Positions 1 to 8,913 of a stretch of 64,000 bases of DNA are shown here, piece by piece. The translations under genes were made by a program, and so were the position numbers. Source of the DNA: Paenibacillus radicis (ex Xue et al. 2023) (GTDB lineage: Bacteria > Bacillota > Bacilli > Paenibacillales > NBRC-103111); assembly GCF_024722015.1 (NCBI RefSeq), contig NZ_JANQBD010000008.1, positions 186,001 to 250,000 of the forward strand. The letters run 5' to 3'. The stretch's first letter is position 1. Every line of letters begins with the position of its first letter. The notes under the pieces are model-generated. The model was not told the DNA's origin. It searched no databases and worked only from the letters and a program-made list of their open reading frames with translations.

Positions 1-2
1 GC

Positions 3-758
3 ATCCAACTGACCGACCTGTTGACCGATTTCTTTAAAGTGATCAACCCAACTAGTGTGAACAAACAAGGAAATGATGAAGGTATCAATTACCGGACAGG
101 CATTTATTATGTAAATGGCAACGATGCCTCCGTTATTAATGCAGTGGTGGCCAATCAACAGAAAAAATATACAAAAAAGATCGTCACCGAAGTGCTGCCG
201 TTAACGAATTACTATCTGGCTGAGGAATACCACCAGGATTATTTGAAAAAAAATCCGGATGGGTACTGCCATGTCGATCTCACGATACTGGATCAGCCAA
301 CAAAAGTTGACCCTGCCCTGTATTCCCGACCGACTGACCAGGTACTGAAAACGAAATTAACGGATATCCAATACAAAGTGGCAGTCCTTCAAGATACGGA
401 AACTGCCTATTCCAATGAATACTGGGATACGTTCAATCCAGGCATCTACGTCGATGTCACAACAGGCGAACCGCTTTTCTCCAGCCGCGATAAATATGAT
501 GCCGGCTGCGGGTGGCCTAGTTTCACGAAGCCAATCGATCCGGCTGTAGTGACGTACAAGAAAGATACCAGCTATAATATGATCCGTACGGAGGTCAGGA
601 GCCGTGTAGGTGATATTCATCTGGGCCATGTGTTCGATGACGGACCTGCAGATTCGACTGGTAAAAGATTTTGCATTAACAGTGCTTCCATCCGATTTGT
701 TCCGTTAAACGATATGCAGCGGGAAGGCTACGGATATTTACAATCAGCGGTCAAATAA
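3..758 (+). CDS. msrAB: bifunctional peptide-methionine sulfoxide reductase MsrA/MsrB, 5'-truncated by window edge
   Basis: The reading frame is open to the left edge, so the start and the MsrA catalytic cysteine lie outside the window. The first ~90 residues are the C-terminal half of MsrA (INPTSVNKQGND, YRTGIYY, a LAEEYHQDYL segment). Residues ~105-240 form a complete MsrB domain with CGWPSF, RVGDIHLGHVFDDGP and the catalytic-cysteine motif RFCINSASIRF. MsrA reduces the S and MsrB the R epimer of methionine sulfoxide, so the fusion repairs both. The typical zinc-binding CXXC pairs of some MsrB proteins are not visible. The two-component pair follows after about 20 nt, so co-transcription is possible, although no functional link is known. 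Confidence 0.95.
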   Translation: MQLTDLLTDFFKVINPTSVNKQGNDEGINYRTGIYYVNGNDASVINAVVANQQKKYTKKIVTEVLPLTNYYLAEEYHQDYLKKNPDGYCHVDLTILDQPTKVDPALYSRPTDQVLKTKLTDIQYKVAVLQDTETAYSNEYWDTFNPGIYVDVTTGEPLFSSRDKYDAGCGWPSFTKPIDPAVVTYKKDTSYNMIRTEVRSRVGDIHLGHVFDDGPADSTGKRFCINSASIRFVPLNDMQREGYGYLQSAVK

Positions 759-778
759 ATGTTAAGGGGCCTAAACCG

Positions 779-1549
779 ATGTACACATTACTGATTGTAG
801 AGGATGAGGAACTGGTCCGGAAGGGAATCAAAAAGTTTGTGCCTTTCGAGGCGTTTAACATTACGAATATCATGGAAGCTGGCAATGGTGAGGAAGGGCT
901 CACGCTTTTCCTCACCCACCGTCCCGATATCGTGCTGCTGGATATTAATATACCGAGGATGAACGGGTTGGATTTTGCTAGAAAAGTCAAAGAACTGAAG
1001 CCAAATGTCAAGATTGCCGTCATTACCGGATATGACTATTATGATTATGCTGTTACTGCCTTGAAAATCGGTATCGATGACTATGTTCTAAAACCGGTTT
1101 CCAAAAATGACGTGTATGAAGTGCTGAAGAAATTAGTGGAAAAGCTCCAGGGCGAGCTGCAGCAATCAGAGCTGCAGCATCTTTTTAGCGAATATAAAAC
1201 TGCGCTGCAAGTAACGGACGAATCTGGCAATAAGGCATCCATAGCACAAATCATTGAGGAAAACATAGCCAATCCGGATTTCTCGCTGGCCATTCTTGCG
1301 AGTCAGAAAGGGTTTAGTTCAGGGTACATGAGTGTCTTGTTTAAAAGATTGTTCAATGTGTCGTTCCAGGACTACTTGTTGGCTGCCCGTTTGGAGCGCT
1401 CAAAGCTTCAGCTCCTGATGTCCGACTTGAAAGTATATGAAATCTCATCGGCCGTAGGCTTCGACAATCCGAATTATTTCAGCGCCGCTTTCAAGAAGAA
1501 ATTCGGGCTCTCCCCCCTGCAATACAGAGAAAGGACCAAACACTCGTGA
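779..1549 (+). CDS. response regulator, REC + AraC-type HTH (YesN family)
   Basis: The protein has 256 residues. The N-terminal receiver domain shows the acidic pair in IVEDEE, the phospho-acceptor Asp at about residue 55 (LLDINIPRMNG) and the conserved Lys in VLKPVS. The C-terminal ~100 residues hold two helix-turn-helix units of AraC type, ending in GFDNPNYFSAAFKKKFGLSPLQYRE. Such regulators usually activate sugar-uptake or polysaccharide genes. The stop codon overlaps the start of the downstream kinase (frames overlap by 4 nt), which indicates translational coupling. The receiver-to-HTH linker is short compared with many YesN proteins. Its target genes are not evident in the neighbourhood. 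Confidence 0.93.
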   Translation: MYTLLIVEDEELVRKGIKKFVPFEAFNITNIMEAGNGEEGLTLFLTHRPDIVLLDINIPRMNGLDFARKVKELKPNVKIAVITGYDYYDYAVTALKIGIDDYVLKPVSKNDVYEVLKKLVEKLQGELQQSELQHLFSEYKTALQVTDESGNKASIAQIIEENIANPDFSLAILASQKGFSSGYMSVLFKRLFNVSFQDYLLAARLERSKLQLLMSDLKVYEISSAVGFDNPNYFSAAFKKKFGLSPLQYRERTKHS

Positions 1550-3279
1550 AACGATTTACCCACTCCCTCCAATCTAGGATTTCATGGATCTATATGCTGA
1601 TCAGCTTTGTAATGATCGGAATCATCGGCGCTGTCCTGTATGTCGGGATTTCCCGAGTGGTGCTAGAGGATTCGATCCAATCATCCAATATGGCGATATC
1701 AAAAAGCGGGACGTTAGTTGAAATGTATATTGATCGGCTGAAAGTTCTAACCACCCTGCTTGCCCGTAATCCCCAGACGATCCAAACCCTCTCCTCTCCA
1801 ACGAAGGCCGGTGAGAAAGACGAGCTGCAATTTATCAATAATGTGCTGCTGTCCGATCCCTATATTAAATCCGTTGTGGTCATCGGCAAAGATGGATATG
1901 TGCTTTCCAATGAGAAGGAACTGAACATGAGGCGTTCTTCCAAAATGATGGATGAGCCTTGGTATGTGGCAGCGATCAATAGTACCAACCCGGTGTTGAC
2001 CTCTGCCCGGATGCAAAAATTTTCGATGGACAAAGATAATTGGGTCATCTCCATGAGCCAGGAAATTAAAGATGCAGACAACCGCAATCTTGGCGTTGTT
2101 CTGTTGGACATCGAATATAAAGGCATCGAGGATTACTTGAACGATTTGGAGCTTGGAAGCAAAGGTTTTGCTTTTATTATTAATAGTAAGGGAAACATTG
2201 TTTACCATAAAGATCCTGCTTATTTTACCGATCCTGCTAAGCAAGAGCAATTAAGGAAAATAAGCTTGACGAAGGAAGGCTTCGACAATTCGCAAAATTT
2301 GCTTGTGTACAAAACAGAACTGAAAAATTCCGATTGGTCGCTGGTCGGTGTCAGCTCATTGGATGGCCTACAGCAAATTCGCTACCAATTGCTCCAATCG
2401 TTCGCTGTAGTCGGTTTAGGGCTGCTGTTGCTTATTATGGTGGTGTCTCCCTTCATAGCCAAAAGTATTACGCGTCCGATCCATCAATTGGAACAGGCGA
2501 TGCAAAAGGTGAAAACAGGCACATTGGAAGTCAGTGTTTCGGAAACCGGCGTGGCGGAGGTGCAAGGGCTTGCGCAGCATTTCAATACGATGGTGTCAGA
2601 GATACGGAGGTTGATGCAGGAGATAGAAACGAAGGAGAAAGCGCTGCACACCTATGAATTAAGTGTACTGCACAGCCAAATCAATCCTCATTTTTTGTAT
2701 AATACATTGGACGCAATTGTCTGGATGGCAGAATTTAACGAGAGTGAACGCGTCATTTCTATGACCAAAGCGCTGGCCAAATTTTTTCAATTGTCTTTGA
2801 GTGGCGGAAGTGAGTTAACGACGGTTGAAAATGAAATGAACCATGTATCCCAATATTTATATATCCAAAAGGAACGTTATGGAGAAAAGCTTCATTATCA
2901 AATCCATTTTGATCCGCTGCTTTCCACAGAAGTGATACCCAAAATCATTTTGCAACCTCTTGTAGAAAATGCGATTTATCACGGAATTCGGGAAAAGGAA
3001 GGCTCCGGCTTTCTGGAGATTACGTGCGGAAAGACAGATGGCGGTGACATCATGTTCGTCGTGAAGGATGATGGTGTCGGATTCGAGCCTGACTCGCACT
3101 CGCAAGCCTTGGCTCCCGAACAGCCATCTTCCCTGCCGAAACTGGGTGGTGTCGGCATCAACAATGTAGACGATCGTTTAAAGCTATATTACGGCAAGGA
3201 ATATGGTGTCGCTATTCAATCCCAACTGGGAGAAGGGACAACAGTAAGGGTCGTGATTCCATCAAAAATTAGGAAGTAG
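1546..3279 (+). CDS. sensor histidine kinase (YesM family)
   Basis: The protein has 577 residues. A transmembrane helix lies near residues 14-36, followed by a ~240-residue extracellular sensor region of Cache type, a second helix near 285-305 and a HAMP linker. The phosphorylated His is in the HSQINPHFLYNTLD motif of the His_kinase family. The ATPase domain has ENAIYHGIREKE (N box), DDGVGF and GVGINNVDDRL (G boxes). It is the cognate partner of the overlapping upstream response regulator. The extracellular sensor suggests that it detects a sugar or a binding-protein complex outside the cell, by analogy with family members; the ligand cannot be read from sequence. Confidence 0.93.
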   Translation: MKRFTHSLQSRISWIYMLISFVMIGIIGAVLYVGISRVVLEDSIQSSNMAISKSGTLVEMYIDRLKVLTTLLARNPQTIQTLSSPTKAGEKDELQFINNVLLSDPYIKSVVVIGKDGYVLSNEKELNMRRSSKMMDEPWYVAAINSTNPVLTSARMQKFSMDKDNWVISMSQEIKDADNRNLGVVLLDIEYKGIEDYLNDLELGSKGFAFIINSKGNIVYHKDPAYFTDPAKQEQLRKISLTKEGFDNSQNLLVYKTELKNSDWSLVGVSSLDGLQQIRYQLLQSFAVVGLGLLLLIMVVSPFIAKSITRPIHQLEQAMQKVKTGTLEVSVSETGVAEVQGLAQHFNTMVSEIRRLMQEIETKEKALHTYELSVLHSQINPHFLYNTLDAIVWMAEFNESERVISMTKALAKFFQLSLSGGSELTTVENEMNHVSQYLYIQKERYGEKLHYQIHFDPLLSTEVIPKIILQPLVENAIYHGIREKEGSGFLEITCGKTDGGDIMFVVKDDGVGFEPDSHSQALAPEQPSSLPKLGGVGINNVDDRLKLYYGKEYGVAIQSQLGEGTTVRVVIPSKIRK

Positions 3280-3305
3280 GAGTGATTATTTAATCTTAAG
3301 CGAAA

Positions 3306-3336
3306 CGCGGCTGCAGAACAATGCTGGCAGCCGCGT
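3306..3336 (+). terminator. hairpin downstream of the kinase gene
   Basis: A perfect 9-bp GC-rich stem (CGCGGCTGC / GCAGCCGCG, positions 3306-3314 and 3327-3335) with a 12-nt loop lies 26 nt after the kinase stop codon. The following T tract is weak (TCTTGGTTTG), so termination may be partial. The GGCTGC/GCAGCC core is shared with the dispersed hairpin repeats of this window. Confidence 0.6.
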
Positions 3337-3393
3337 CTTGGTTTGATTCGGCATCAAATGTTGAAACATAAATAATGCCCTTCCGACTTCCTA

Positions 3394-3454
3394 TTGCGGA
3401 TCCGCATGTACGGTGGTGTGAGAGGACCGGGGTTAATCGCCCCCTCCTACTCGA
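3394..3454 (+). mobile_element. possible 3'-terminal remnant of a group II intron (domain V/VI-like)
   Basis: The stretch contains TGCGGATCCGCATGTACGG, then GTGTGAGAGG, then a hairpin with GGGG and CCCC arms, and it ends with CCTCCTACTCGAT. This order resembles the 3' end of bacterial group II introns, in which a GTACGGT-type domain V strand precedes a domain VI hairpin and a CTACTCGA-type end. Group IIC introns are known to insert just after terminator hairpins, and such a hairpin lies 58 nt upstream. No reverse transcriptase or upstream intron domains are present, so at most this is a remnant. The identification rests on pattern memory only. Confidence 0.4.
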
Positions 3455-3458
3455 TTGC

Positions 3459-4232
3459 CTAAATTGCTTTAGGACGATATACGTTTGACAATTGACCTAT
3501 TTTACAAATAATGCTGGTTTCATAGTCACCTTCTAGTGGTATGCTCTCAGTACAATATTTCTCCAGTTCTGTATGATTGCCGATTCTAACGGAATGAAGT
3601 ACTTCTTTAAACATGCTTATATCATTCGCATCGTTCCCAAATACGATGAACTCTTTTCCTTTGAGGCCTACTTTTTGCAAAGCACTCCACTTATGAATAT
3701 TTTGGGGGCTGACGTCAAGAACATTCTCATTTACATGCCTGTGAACAACACAATCTAATGAAACTAGTTGCTCAGACATTCGTTCCATGTTTGTACTGGA
3801 GAGAATGAGTATTTTAACAATTCGTTTAAGTGTTTCGAGTGTTACACTGTTTGCCAATTTCATAGGGTCTACATTATTTAAAATAGGATGATTTGATGGC
3901 CCTGTGTAAGCATAATCCCAATCACTATCAATTAAATAGGTAGCTTGATATTCTTGAATAAGTCCTATAACTGCTTGAACTTGATCGTCTGAAAAAGAAT
4001 TAACTTGTACATTAGCACCATCAATTGTTACAAGTGAACCGTTACCTCCAATTAAACAGAAATTGTGAAACTTTTCATCAATGACTGGGAGCATGTCCCG
4101 GATCGGGCGAGCCGAAGCAAATATAACTTCATGTCCTGCTTCTATTAGTTTTTCTAAACATTGTACCAATCTATCTGAAATCGGCTGTCCTTTAAAGCAA
4201 ATCGTACCATCCAAATCAAAAACAAATTTCAT
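3459..4232 (-). CDS. HAD-superfamily phosphatase (Cof/IIB type)
   Basis: The 257-residue protein starts MKFVFDLDGT, giving the DxD nucleophile pair at residues 6 and 8. Motif II is in FASARP, and motif IV is FGNDANDISM near residue 200. The large cap between motifs II and III places it in the HAD-IIB (Cof-like) branch, which usually dephosphorylates sugar phosphates or similar small molecules. It stands alone, convergent with the + strand kinase gene. Its DNA is visibly more AT-rich than the preceding genes. Confidence 0.88.
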   Translation of the reverse strand: MKFVFDLDGTICFKGQPISDRLVQCLEKLIEAGHEVIFASARPIRDMLPVIDEKFHNFCLIGGNGSLVTIDGANVQVNSFSDDQVQAVIGLIQEYQATYLIDSDWDYAYTGPSNHPILNNVDPMKLANSVTLETLKRIVKILILSSTNMERMSEQLVSLDCVVHRHVNENVLDVSPQNIHKWSALQKVGLKGKEFIVFGNDANDISMFKEVLHSVRIGNHTELEKYCTESIPLEGDYETSIICKIGQLSNVYRPKAI

Positions 4233-4654
4233 TTCATTTTCCCTTTCTTATCCTTTGTACTAAATGTATTTTATAGATTTTATTGGTTATCTCAAGTTTC
4301 TCTTCATCATTTCTGCGATTTCTTTGGTACCAATTATATCTAAATCAATCTATTTATAACAATATATATCGTTTAATGATATATTTCAATAACTGGAAAC
4401 AAGCATGATACTACTTCGATTTGCATCCCTTTTCAAGACTCTATTTCGGATACTGAAACCTACTCATTAAAAGTTACTTTCCATAAGCTAAAAAAGCTGC
4501 CCGATACAAGGCAGCTAGTTAGTTTTGATCACTTAGTTTATGAATGAGCTCATTTACTCTTCTTTAGGATTTTCCCAGAAGTTATCACTTATACACAACC
4601 TAAATCTGAATGATAGGATCAGCAACCGCATCTCTCTCGACTAGAAGCAGCACC
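4233..4654. other. intergenic, AT-rich, with one terminator
   Basis: No convincing reading frame is seen. The left part should hold the promoter of the HAD gene. The right part holds the terminator of the Rieske gene, listed separately. Confidence 0.6.
4489..4516 (-). terminator. rho-independent terminator of the Rieske gene
   Basis: Read on the minus strand, the 7-bp stem AGCTGCC / GGCAGCT (4495-4501 and 4510-4516) is followed directly by a run of Ts (complement of the A run at 4490-4494). It lies about 140 nt after the Rieske stop codon. Its core matches the GGCTGCC-type hairpins seen elsewhere in the window. Confidence 0.7.
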
Positions 4655-5623
4655 TTATGCCGTGTAGGATCTTCCCAGTCCTATCTCGTTAAGAAGTTGC
4701 CGATAAGCAATAGATGTGCGATCAGCCGGAATATGAGCTTCGGCCTGCAGATCAAGCGGTAAATCTTCCGGAGTCTGTGCTTCGACCATTTCGCGATCCT
4801 CTTGAAACACTTGCAAATTAAATTTGATGGTATCTTCAATAGGAACATCTTTATCGAAATTCCGTGAAATCGGACAAAACAAACGTGTATAGCGAGCGGA
4901 TACCGGCGTTGCACAATTCAAGATCATCAGCCTTCCATCGTTTGGAAAGTATACGCTTAGTGAAGCCGCAAACGGAGGAAAAACACGGAATTCTCTAAGC
5001 CATTCAAATCCCTCGGGTGCAGGATTATCCTGACCTTTTCCGTAATTGCTAACCGTACTCCAATACTCGGCAAGTAATTCATTCCCTTCCCGCTTGACTT
5101 TGTATTGCGGTACTTCGGTGTTATTACGATCTCCGAATGTTTCTGTATGAACATAAGCAAAGTGCGATACATCTAAAAAGCCTTCCATCTGACGCCCCGC
5201 CGAACCGGCAATGTCGAAACTCGGGGGTAATACATTTAAATAGTCTGGATCATCCCATCCAGGAAACTCTGGTATCTGTTCTTCACTGGATAGAATAGAT
5301 GTCCAAATCAAGCCATATTTTTCAACTGCCGGATAGACAATTAATTTTAATTTGGGCGAAATTTTAGCATCTGGATGCGCCGGAACGGACGTACACTTGC
5401 CTTCGCAGTTGTAACGGAATCCGTGGTAAGGACAAACGATTTCCCCGTTCTCAACCCAGCCCTTACTAAGGGGAGCACCTCGATGAAAACAAAGATCACG
5501 AGCAATGACCACTCTATCGTTGCTACGGTAACAAACGAGTTTCACATCCAATAGCTTTACACCAATCGGCTTTTCTGTGACTTCGCTTGCTCGAGCAATT
5601 TGATACCAATATTGGGCCAGCAC
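4655..5623 (-). CDS. Rieske [2Fe-2S] non-heme iron oxygenase, alpha-subunit-like
   Basis: The 322-residue protein starts with GTG; an AGGA lies 8 nt upstream. The Rieske motif is complete: C-F-H in CFHRGAPLSKG and C-P-Y-H in IVCPYHGFRY, residues ~45-70. The catalytic iron site is recognisable as D-x2-H-x4-H in FLDVSHFAYVHTETFGD, with a C-terminal Asp candidate in QEDREMVEAQ. Family members (vanillate O-demethylase, toluenesulfonate monooxygenase and relatives) hydroxylate or demethylate aromatic and other hydrophobic substrates using electrons from a reductase. No reductase or ferredoxin gene is adjacent, so it must borrow one. The nearest upstream gene on the same strand is a sugar isomerase 780 nt away. 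The substrate is unknown. Confidence 0.88.
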   Translation of the reverse strand: MLAQYWYQIARASEVTEKPIGVKLLDVKLVCYRSNDRVVIARDLCFHRGAPLSKGWVENGEIVCPYHGFRYNCEGKCTSVPAHPDAKISPKLKLIVYPAVEKYGLIWTSILSSEEQIPEFPGWDDPDYLNVLPPSFDIAGSAGRQMEGFLDVSHFAYVHTETFGDRNNTEVPQYKVKREGNELLAEYWSTVSNYGKGQDNPAPEGFEWLREFRVFPPFAASLSVYFPNDGRLMILNCATPVSARYTRLFCPISRNFDKDVPIEDTIKFNLQVFQEDREMVEAQTPEDLPLDLQAEAHIPADRTSIAYRQLLNEIGLGRSYTA

Positions 5624-6403
5624 ATGCCAATCCTGAGGAGTGAACGTACAGTCTCGGGGAAGTTGGGATTATACGCTCATTTTCTTGTTTTCAGATATCA
5701 TCATCGAGCTCACCTCACTGTCCATTCGTATGGTTAAGAATCATTTTAGTGTCAATTATCATTACGTACTAATAAAATCTTACTACTGCGTTATTTCAAC
5801 GAGCAATATAGATGGCGATATTTTGTTTGAACAACCAAATACGAAGATATTTATTAGAATTGTTTACAAAAATTTAGTGTCGAGTGTTGACCTAACATAC
5901 AGTTTTAGACAAAACACAACGACAGTCTGGGACGAGAAATAAAGTCCTAGACTGTCGCCGCTATTATTTATTTAACACTAATGTTTTCTGTTTACCTTGC
6001 TTTTTCTTAAAGAGTTTCATGTCTCCAGTAAGTTTTACTTTCAAGATAATGTAGCAATTTTCAATATCTTCGATTGCATAGCTTCTAACACGAATGTCTT
6101 CCCTTCAATACATCACTTTAACTTGAAAATCACATTCTGCTTTGTTTTCTTAAATTCTCAACGGCCTTAACAAATCGACTTCCTGACCGTTTCTCTCCCA
6201 TGTGTCGCGAGGCCCGACACAAACATATGCGCATAATCGCGGTGATAGTAAGGTTGGATTTGTAATGTATTATCCACATGGCCATTAAGCTAAATGGTAG
6301 TTTACCGTGACTGAAAATTAAGATTTTGATCCCTCGTCTTAGGTGACTACTCAACAAAATACGGGCAAGACGATTCTTTGGGCGTCATTAAGGTCTCAAG
6401 TTT
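5624..6403. other. 780-nt intergenic region, possibly with degenerate coding DNA
   Basis: No intact gene is recognised. On the minus strand around 6140-6300, one frame reads like a protein fragment (YYHRDYAHMFVSGLATHG), but it carries stops on both sides and I cannot assign a family. The rest is AT-rich and should contain the promoter of the Rieske gene. Confidence 0.4.
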
Positions 6404-7243
6404 CTATCCACGCGGAATACCAGCATTGGTCAATGCTATACTAATCGTTTTGTAACAGAACTCAGCACTTATAAGAGCATCATAGTTTGGAGACTTAGAA
6501 ACTAACATAGACACTTCCGAGGTAAGATAGCCGTTATAGCCTGCTCTATACATTCGCAGGGCAAAATCAGCATAATCAAACGCGGTCTCACCTGGGAGTG
6601 CAAAGCGCGAGTTCGGGTAACGTCCCACTACATCTTTGAGGTGTGTGGCATCCGTATATTGGATCAATTTATCAATCGACTCTTGTAAGGACTCACCAAT
6701 AGCCTCAAAGTGACTGAAGTCAAAGTTCAACCTAAGAGCGGGATGATTGACCTCCTTTAACATCCATAATGATCGATTAGGGTTATACAACATTTGACCT
6801 ACGTGAGGCTCAAGTGCAAGTACCGCCCCTGCCTCATAACATATTTGAACCCATTCGAATAAATTCTCCGCTGTGCGACTACGTAACTGATCCCAATCGC
6901 CGATTTTTCCATCGTCCGTTTTGATTACAACCGCTCGCTCCACTCCCATATCCGCGCTTAACTCCAGAACCCGCCGCAGTCCATCCAGATTGGCGGAGTG
7001 CTGTGCAGGGTCTGTTTCCGTCAGCTTGCCTGGTGTACCCATAAACGCGATGATGTCCAGATCAATATCGTTTAACATGCTACTGAACTGCGTGCGATCC
7101 ATTTTCGTCAATCTTTGAGGTGATGTAGGCCACTCGGGCTTCACACAAATTTCTAATCCATCGAATCCAATTTCTTTCACCTGCTGAACGACCGTCGGGT
7201 ATGGTGTCTTAGGCATCCCATAGTTTCCGTATCCAACTTTCAC
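6404..7243 (-). CDS. sugar phosphate isomerase/epimerase (xylose-isomerase-like TIM barrel)
   Basis: I chose the GTG at 7243 (279 residues, VKVGYGNYGM) because AGGAGG lies 8 nt upstream; the longer frame to 7279 has no such site. The protein has the AP_endonuc_2 fold pattern: GFDGLEICVKPE after strand 1, ALEPHVGQ, LNFDFSHFEAIGES with metal-binding Asp/His, HLKDVVGR, and SEVSMLV at the C-terminus. These barrels isomerise or epimerise sugars, or eliminate 3-keto-glycosides. It is one of three such proteins in the window. It is separated from the Rieske gene by a long spacer, so an operon is uncertain. Confidence 0.85.
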   Translation of the reverse strand: MKVGYGNYGMPKTPYPTVVQQVKEIGFDGLEICVKPEWPTSPQRLTKMDRTQFSSMLNDIDLDIIAFMGTPGKLTETDPAQHSANLDGLRRVLELSADMGVERAVVIKTDDGKIGDWDQLRSRTAENLFEWVQICYEAGAVLALEPHVGQMLYNPNRSLWMLKEVNHPALRLNFDFSHFEAIGESLQESIDKLIQYTDATHLKDVVGRYPNSRFALPGETAFDYADFALRMYRAGYNGYLTSEVSMLVSKSPNYDALISAEFCYKTISIALTNAGIPRG

Positions 7244-7782
7244 AAAACATCCTCCTAATAGTTTTATGAGAAAGCGCAAACTTCAGAATAAAACTACTGC
7301 AGTTAATGAAATACTTGATGCACTTTGGTCCCCGGGTTCATAGTTCCTGTTATAATTTCAAACATTAGGCACCACTCCAGACTTTAACGGTATGCATCTA
7401 TTTTACTATAATAATGGATTAGATTGTTATTGTCCTTGTTGCGTTAATCTAGCCGTTACTTGAAACAAAAAGAGAGCTTACTGCGAAGCTAGCCCCTTAA
7501 CTAATAATTACTCCCATAGGCTGCCGATCACGCCAGTAGCCTATTTATATGGTTGAACTAACGTTACCAGTTAGCGGAATGACCCTTTACTATAGTTTCT
7601 TCCATCAATGTATTCCAGCATATTTCTATTACCTGGTTAAACGACTTGTGGAATCCTCTTGATTGGAATTGATAGCTCCTGGTTGTAAGCCTTTTCTCTT
7701 AAAAATAGATCATTTACCAGTTTTCTTCCCGCCTTGTCCTGCATTATATGAAAGTATGGATGAATAAGGGAGGGGAACTAGG
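7244..7782. other. intergenic region with one hairpin repeat
   Basis: Divergent spacer between the isomerase (-) and the hypothetical gene (+). It contains the hairpin at 7516-7544 with flanks resembling the dispersed repeat family (ACCAGTTAGCGG at about 7567). Otherwise nothing is recognised. Confidence 0.6.
7516..7544. repeat. hairpin element of the dispersed intergenic family
   Basis: ATAGGCT (7516-7522) pairs with AGCCTAT (7538-7544). The inner part reads GCCGATCACGCC, similar to the cores at 10933 and 61816. Confidence 0.6.
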
Positions 7783-8271
7783 ATGGCGGTTATTTTCAAA
7801 AAAGTGGAGGAGACGGCTATACTCTCCGCGGATGCCGAAGTCAAGACTAAAGATGGCGTCCTGGAGGTCAGTTTCGTGGAAACTCAGCGTATTCCTAACG
7901 GAAATTTGAACGGAGTAATGCAGATTTCCTTGAATGGAAAACCTTTGCTTATCACTTCGAGCAGCGTTATGCCGAAATCATATGAGGGCAAATCGAAAAT
8001 TATCCAGCAGCAATTCAAAGTCTACGATGGCGACAAGGTTAACGAACTTAGCGAAGATTTGGCTCGGGCCTTTGGCAAGCTGAGAAAAGAGTTGATCGCA
8101 TTCGAAAAGAAAAAATCGGTTACGCTAAGACTGCCTTGCTTTATTAGGATCCCGCTATGCCGCTTGACATACTCCCAATACATCGTAGCCTGCAGGCTCA
8201 GGGGGAGACCCGCTCTGGAATGTTTGCGGGAAGCAGAAGCCATCTACAATAACTGCAAAGGCAACTGCTGA
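7783..8271 (+). CDS. hypothetical protein
   Basis: The 162-residue frame starts ATG with a GGGAGGGGA purine run about 8 nt upstream. I recognise no family. Residues 1-115 look like a soluble alpha/beta protein with charged segments. The last 45 residues are basic and cysteine-containing (five Cys: LPCFIR, PLCRL, ACRLR, ECLRE, NNCKGNC). There is no signal peptide or membrane segment. It stands alone on the + strand between two minus-strand genes, flanked by hairpin repeats. Coding status is supported by length, the binding site and a clean start, but not by homology. Confidence 0.6.
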   Translation: MAVIFKKVEETAILSADAEVKTKDGVLEVSFVETQRIPNGNLNGVMQISLNGKPLLITSSSVMPKSYEGKSKIIQQQFKVYDGDKVNELSEDLARAFGKLRKELIAFEKKKSVTLRLPCFIRIPLCRLTYSQYIVACRLRGRPALECLREAEAIYNNCKGNC

Positions 8272-8469
8272 ATCACAACTCTCCTACTAGGATTTATGCT
8301 TATTTGATATAGTAAAGTAGAGAATAGAAGTTTCACAAGGGGACGTGCGCCCTACTGTTTTAACTGTCTGATCTTGCCTGATTTTGTTAACAGCAAGAAA
8401 GTCCCCTGATGTCTTGCAAGATCTGTTTCAGTCTGAGTCAGGTTTTCCTTTATTTTATTCCACTTCCCT

Positions 8470-8550
8470 ACGTTATCGTGCCAGTTACTTCAACGACGAA
8501 GCAGACCACCCCGGACCCCGGCAGTCTGCTCAATTTCAATATCGTGTTCC
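8470..8550. repeat. hairpin element of the dispersed intergenic family
   Basis: The left flank reads TATCGTGCCAGTTACTTCAA. The stem is GCAGAC (8501-8506) with GTCTGC (8524-8529) around a C-rich loop. The right flank ends near ATATCGTGTTCC. Confidence 0.6.
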
Positions 8551-8768
8551 TTTAAAGCAATTTTTAGGATCCTTGAACATACTTTATTGCCTCGATCTAT
8601 TCTTTTTGCCCAGCACGTTTGGACATTTCTCCGTAATCTAGTTCTTCTAGCTGCTGATGTACCCACCATATATTTCCAAAAGGCTCGCTTACACGCCCCA
8701 CTCGTTCGCTGTTCATTAAAAAGTTGCCGATATTTGTGATACGGTTCACCGAATTTAATATTTAACTA

Positions 8769-8850
8769 AACTGCCCGTCACTTCAAAGGAAACGGCAGCC
8801 AATCGTCTATCGGCTGCCTTCGTGTCTTCATTGAGCTATAGTTTCTCGAT
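8769..8850. repeat. hairpin element of the dispersed intergenic family
   Basis: The left flank is AACTGCCCGTCACTTCAA, the stem GGCAGCC (8796-8802) pairs with GGCTGCC (8814-8820), and the right flank is TTGAGCTATAGTTTCTC. It lies just downstream of the carbonic anhydrase gene and may also act as its terminator. Confidence 0.65.
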
Positions 8851-8913
8851 AGATAAGTATTCCTCTGAATAGCGCTTCGTGATCCAGGAAGGCTTCAATC
8901 AATTCGGGTTTCC

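Larger units (their letters stand above)
8272..8913. other. 642-nt intergenic region with two hairpin repeats
   Basis: No gene is supported. Two members of the dispersed hairpin family lie here (about 8470-8550 and 8769-8850). The segment 8340-8430 contains GCAAG/CTTGC repeats of unknown meaning. Confidence 0.6.

Noticed and set aside
779-3279. Two-component pair as regulator of msrAB
   Set aside because: Only proximity supports it; YesMN-type pairs normally control carbohydrate genes.
6130-6357. 75-codon minus-strand frame
   Set aside because: No ribosome site; the protein-like stretch lies in a different frame, so at most it is a decayed gene.
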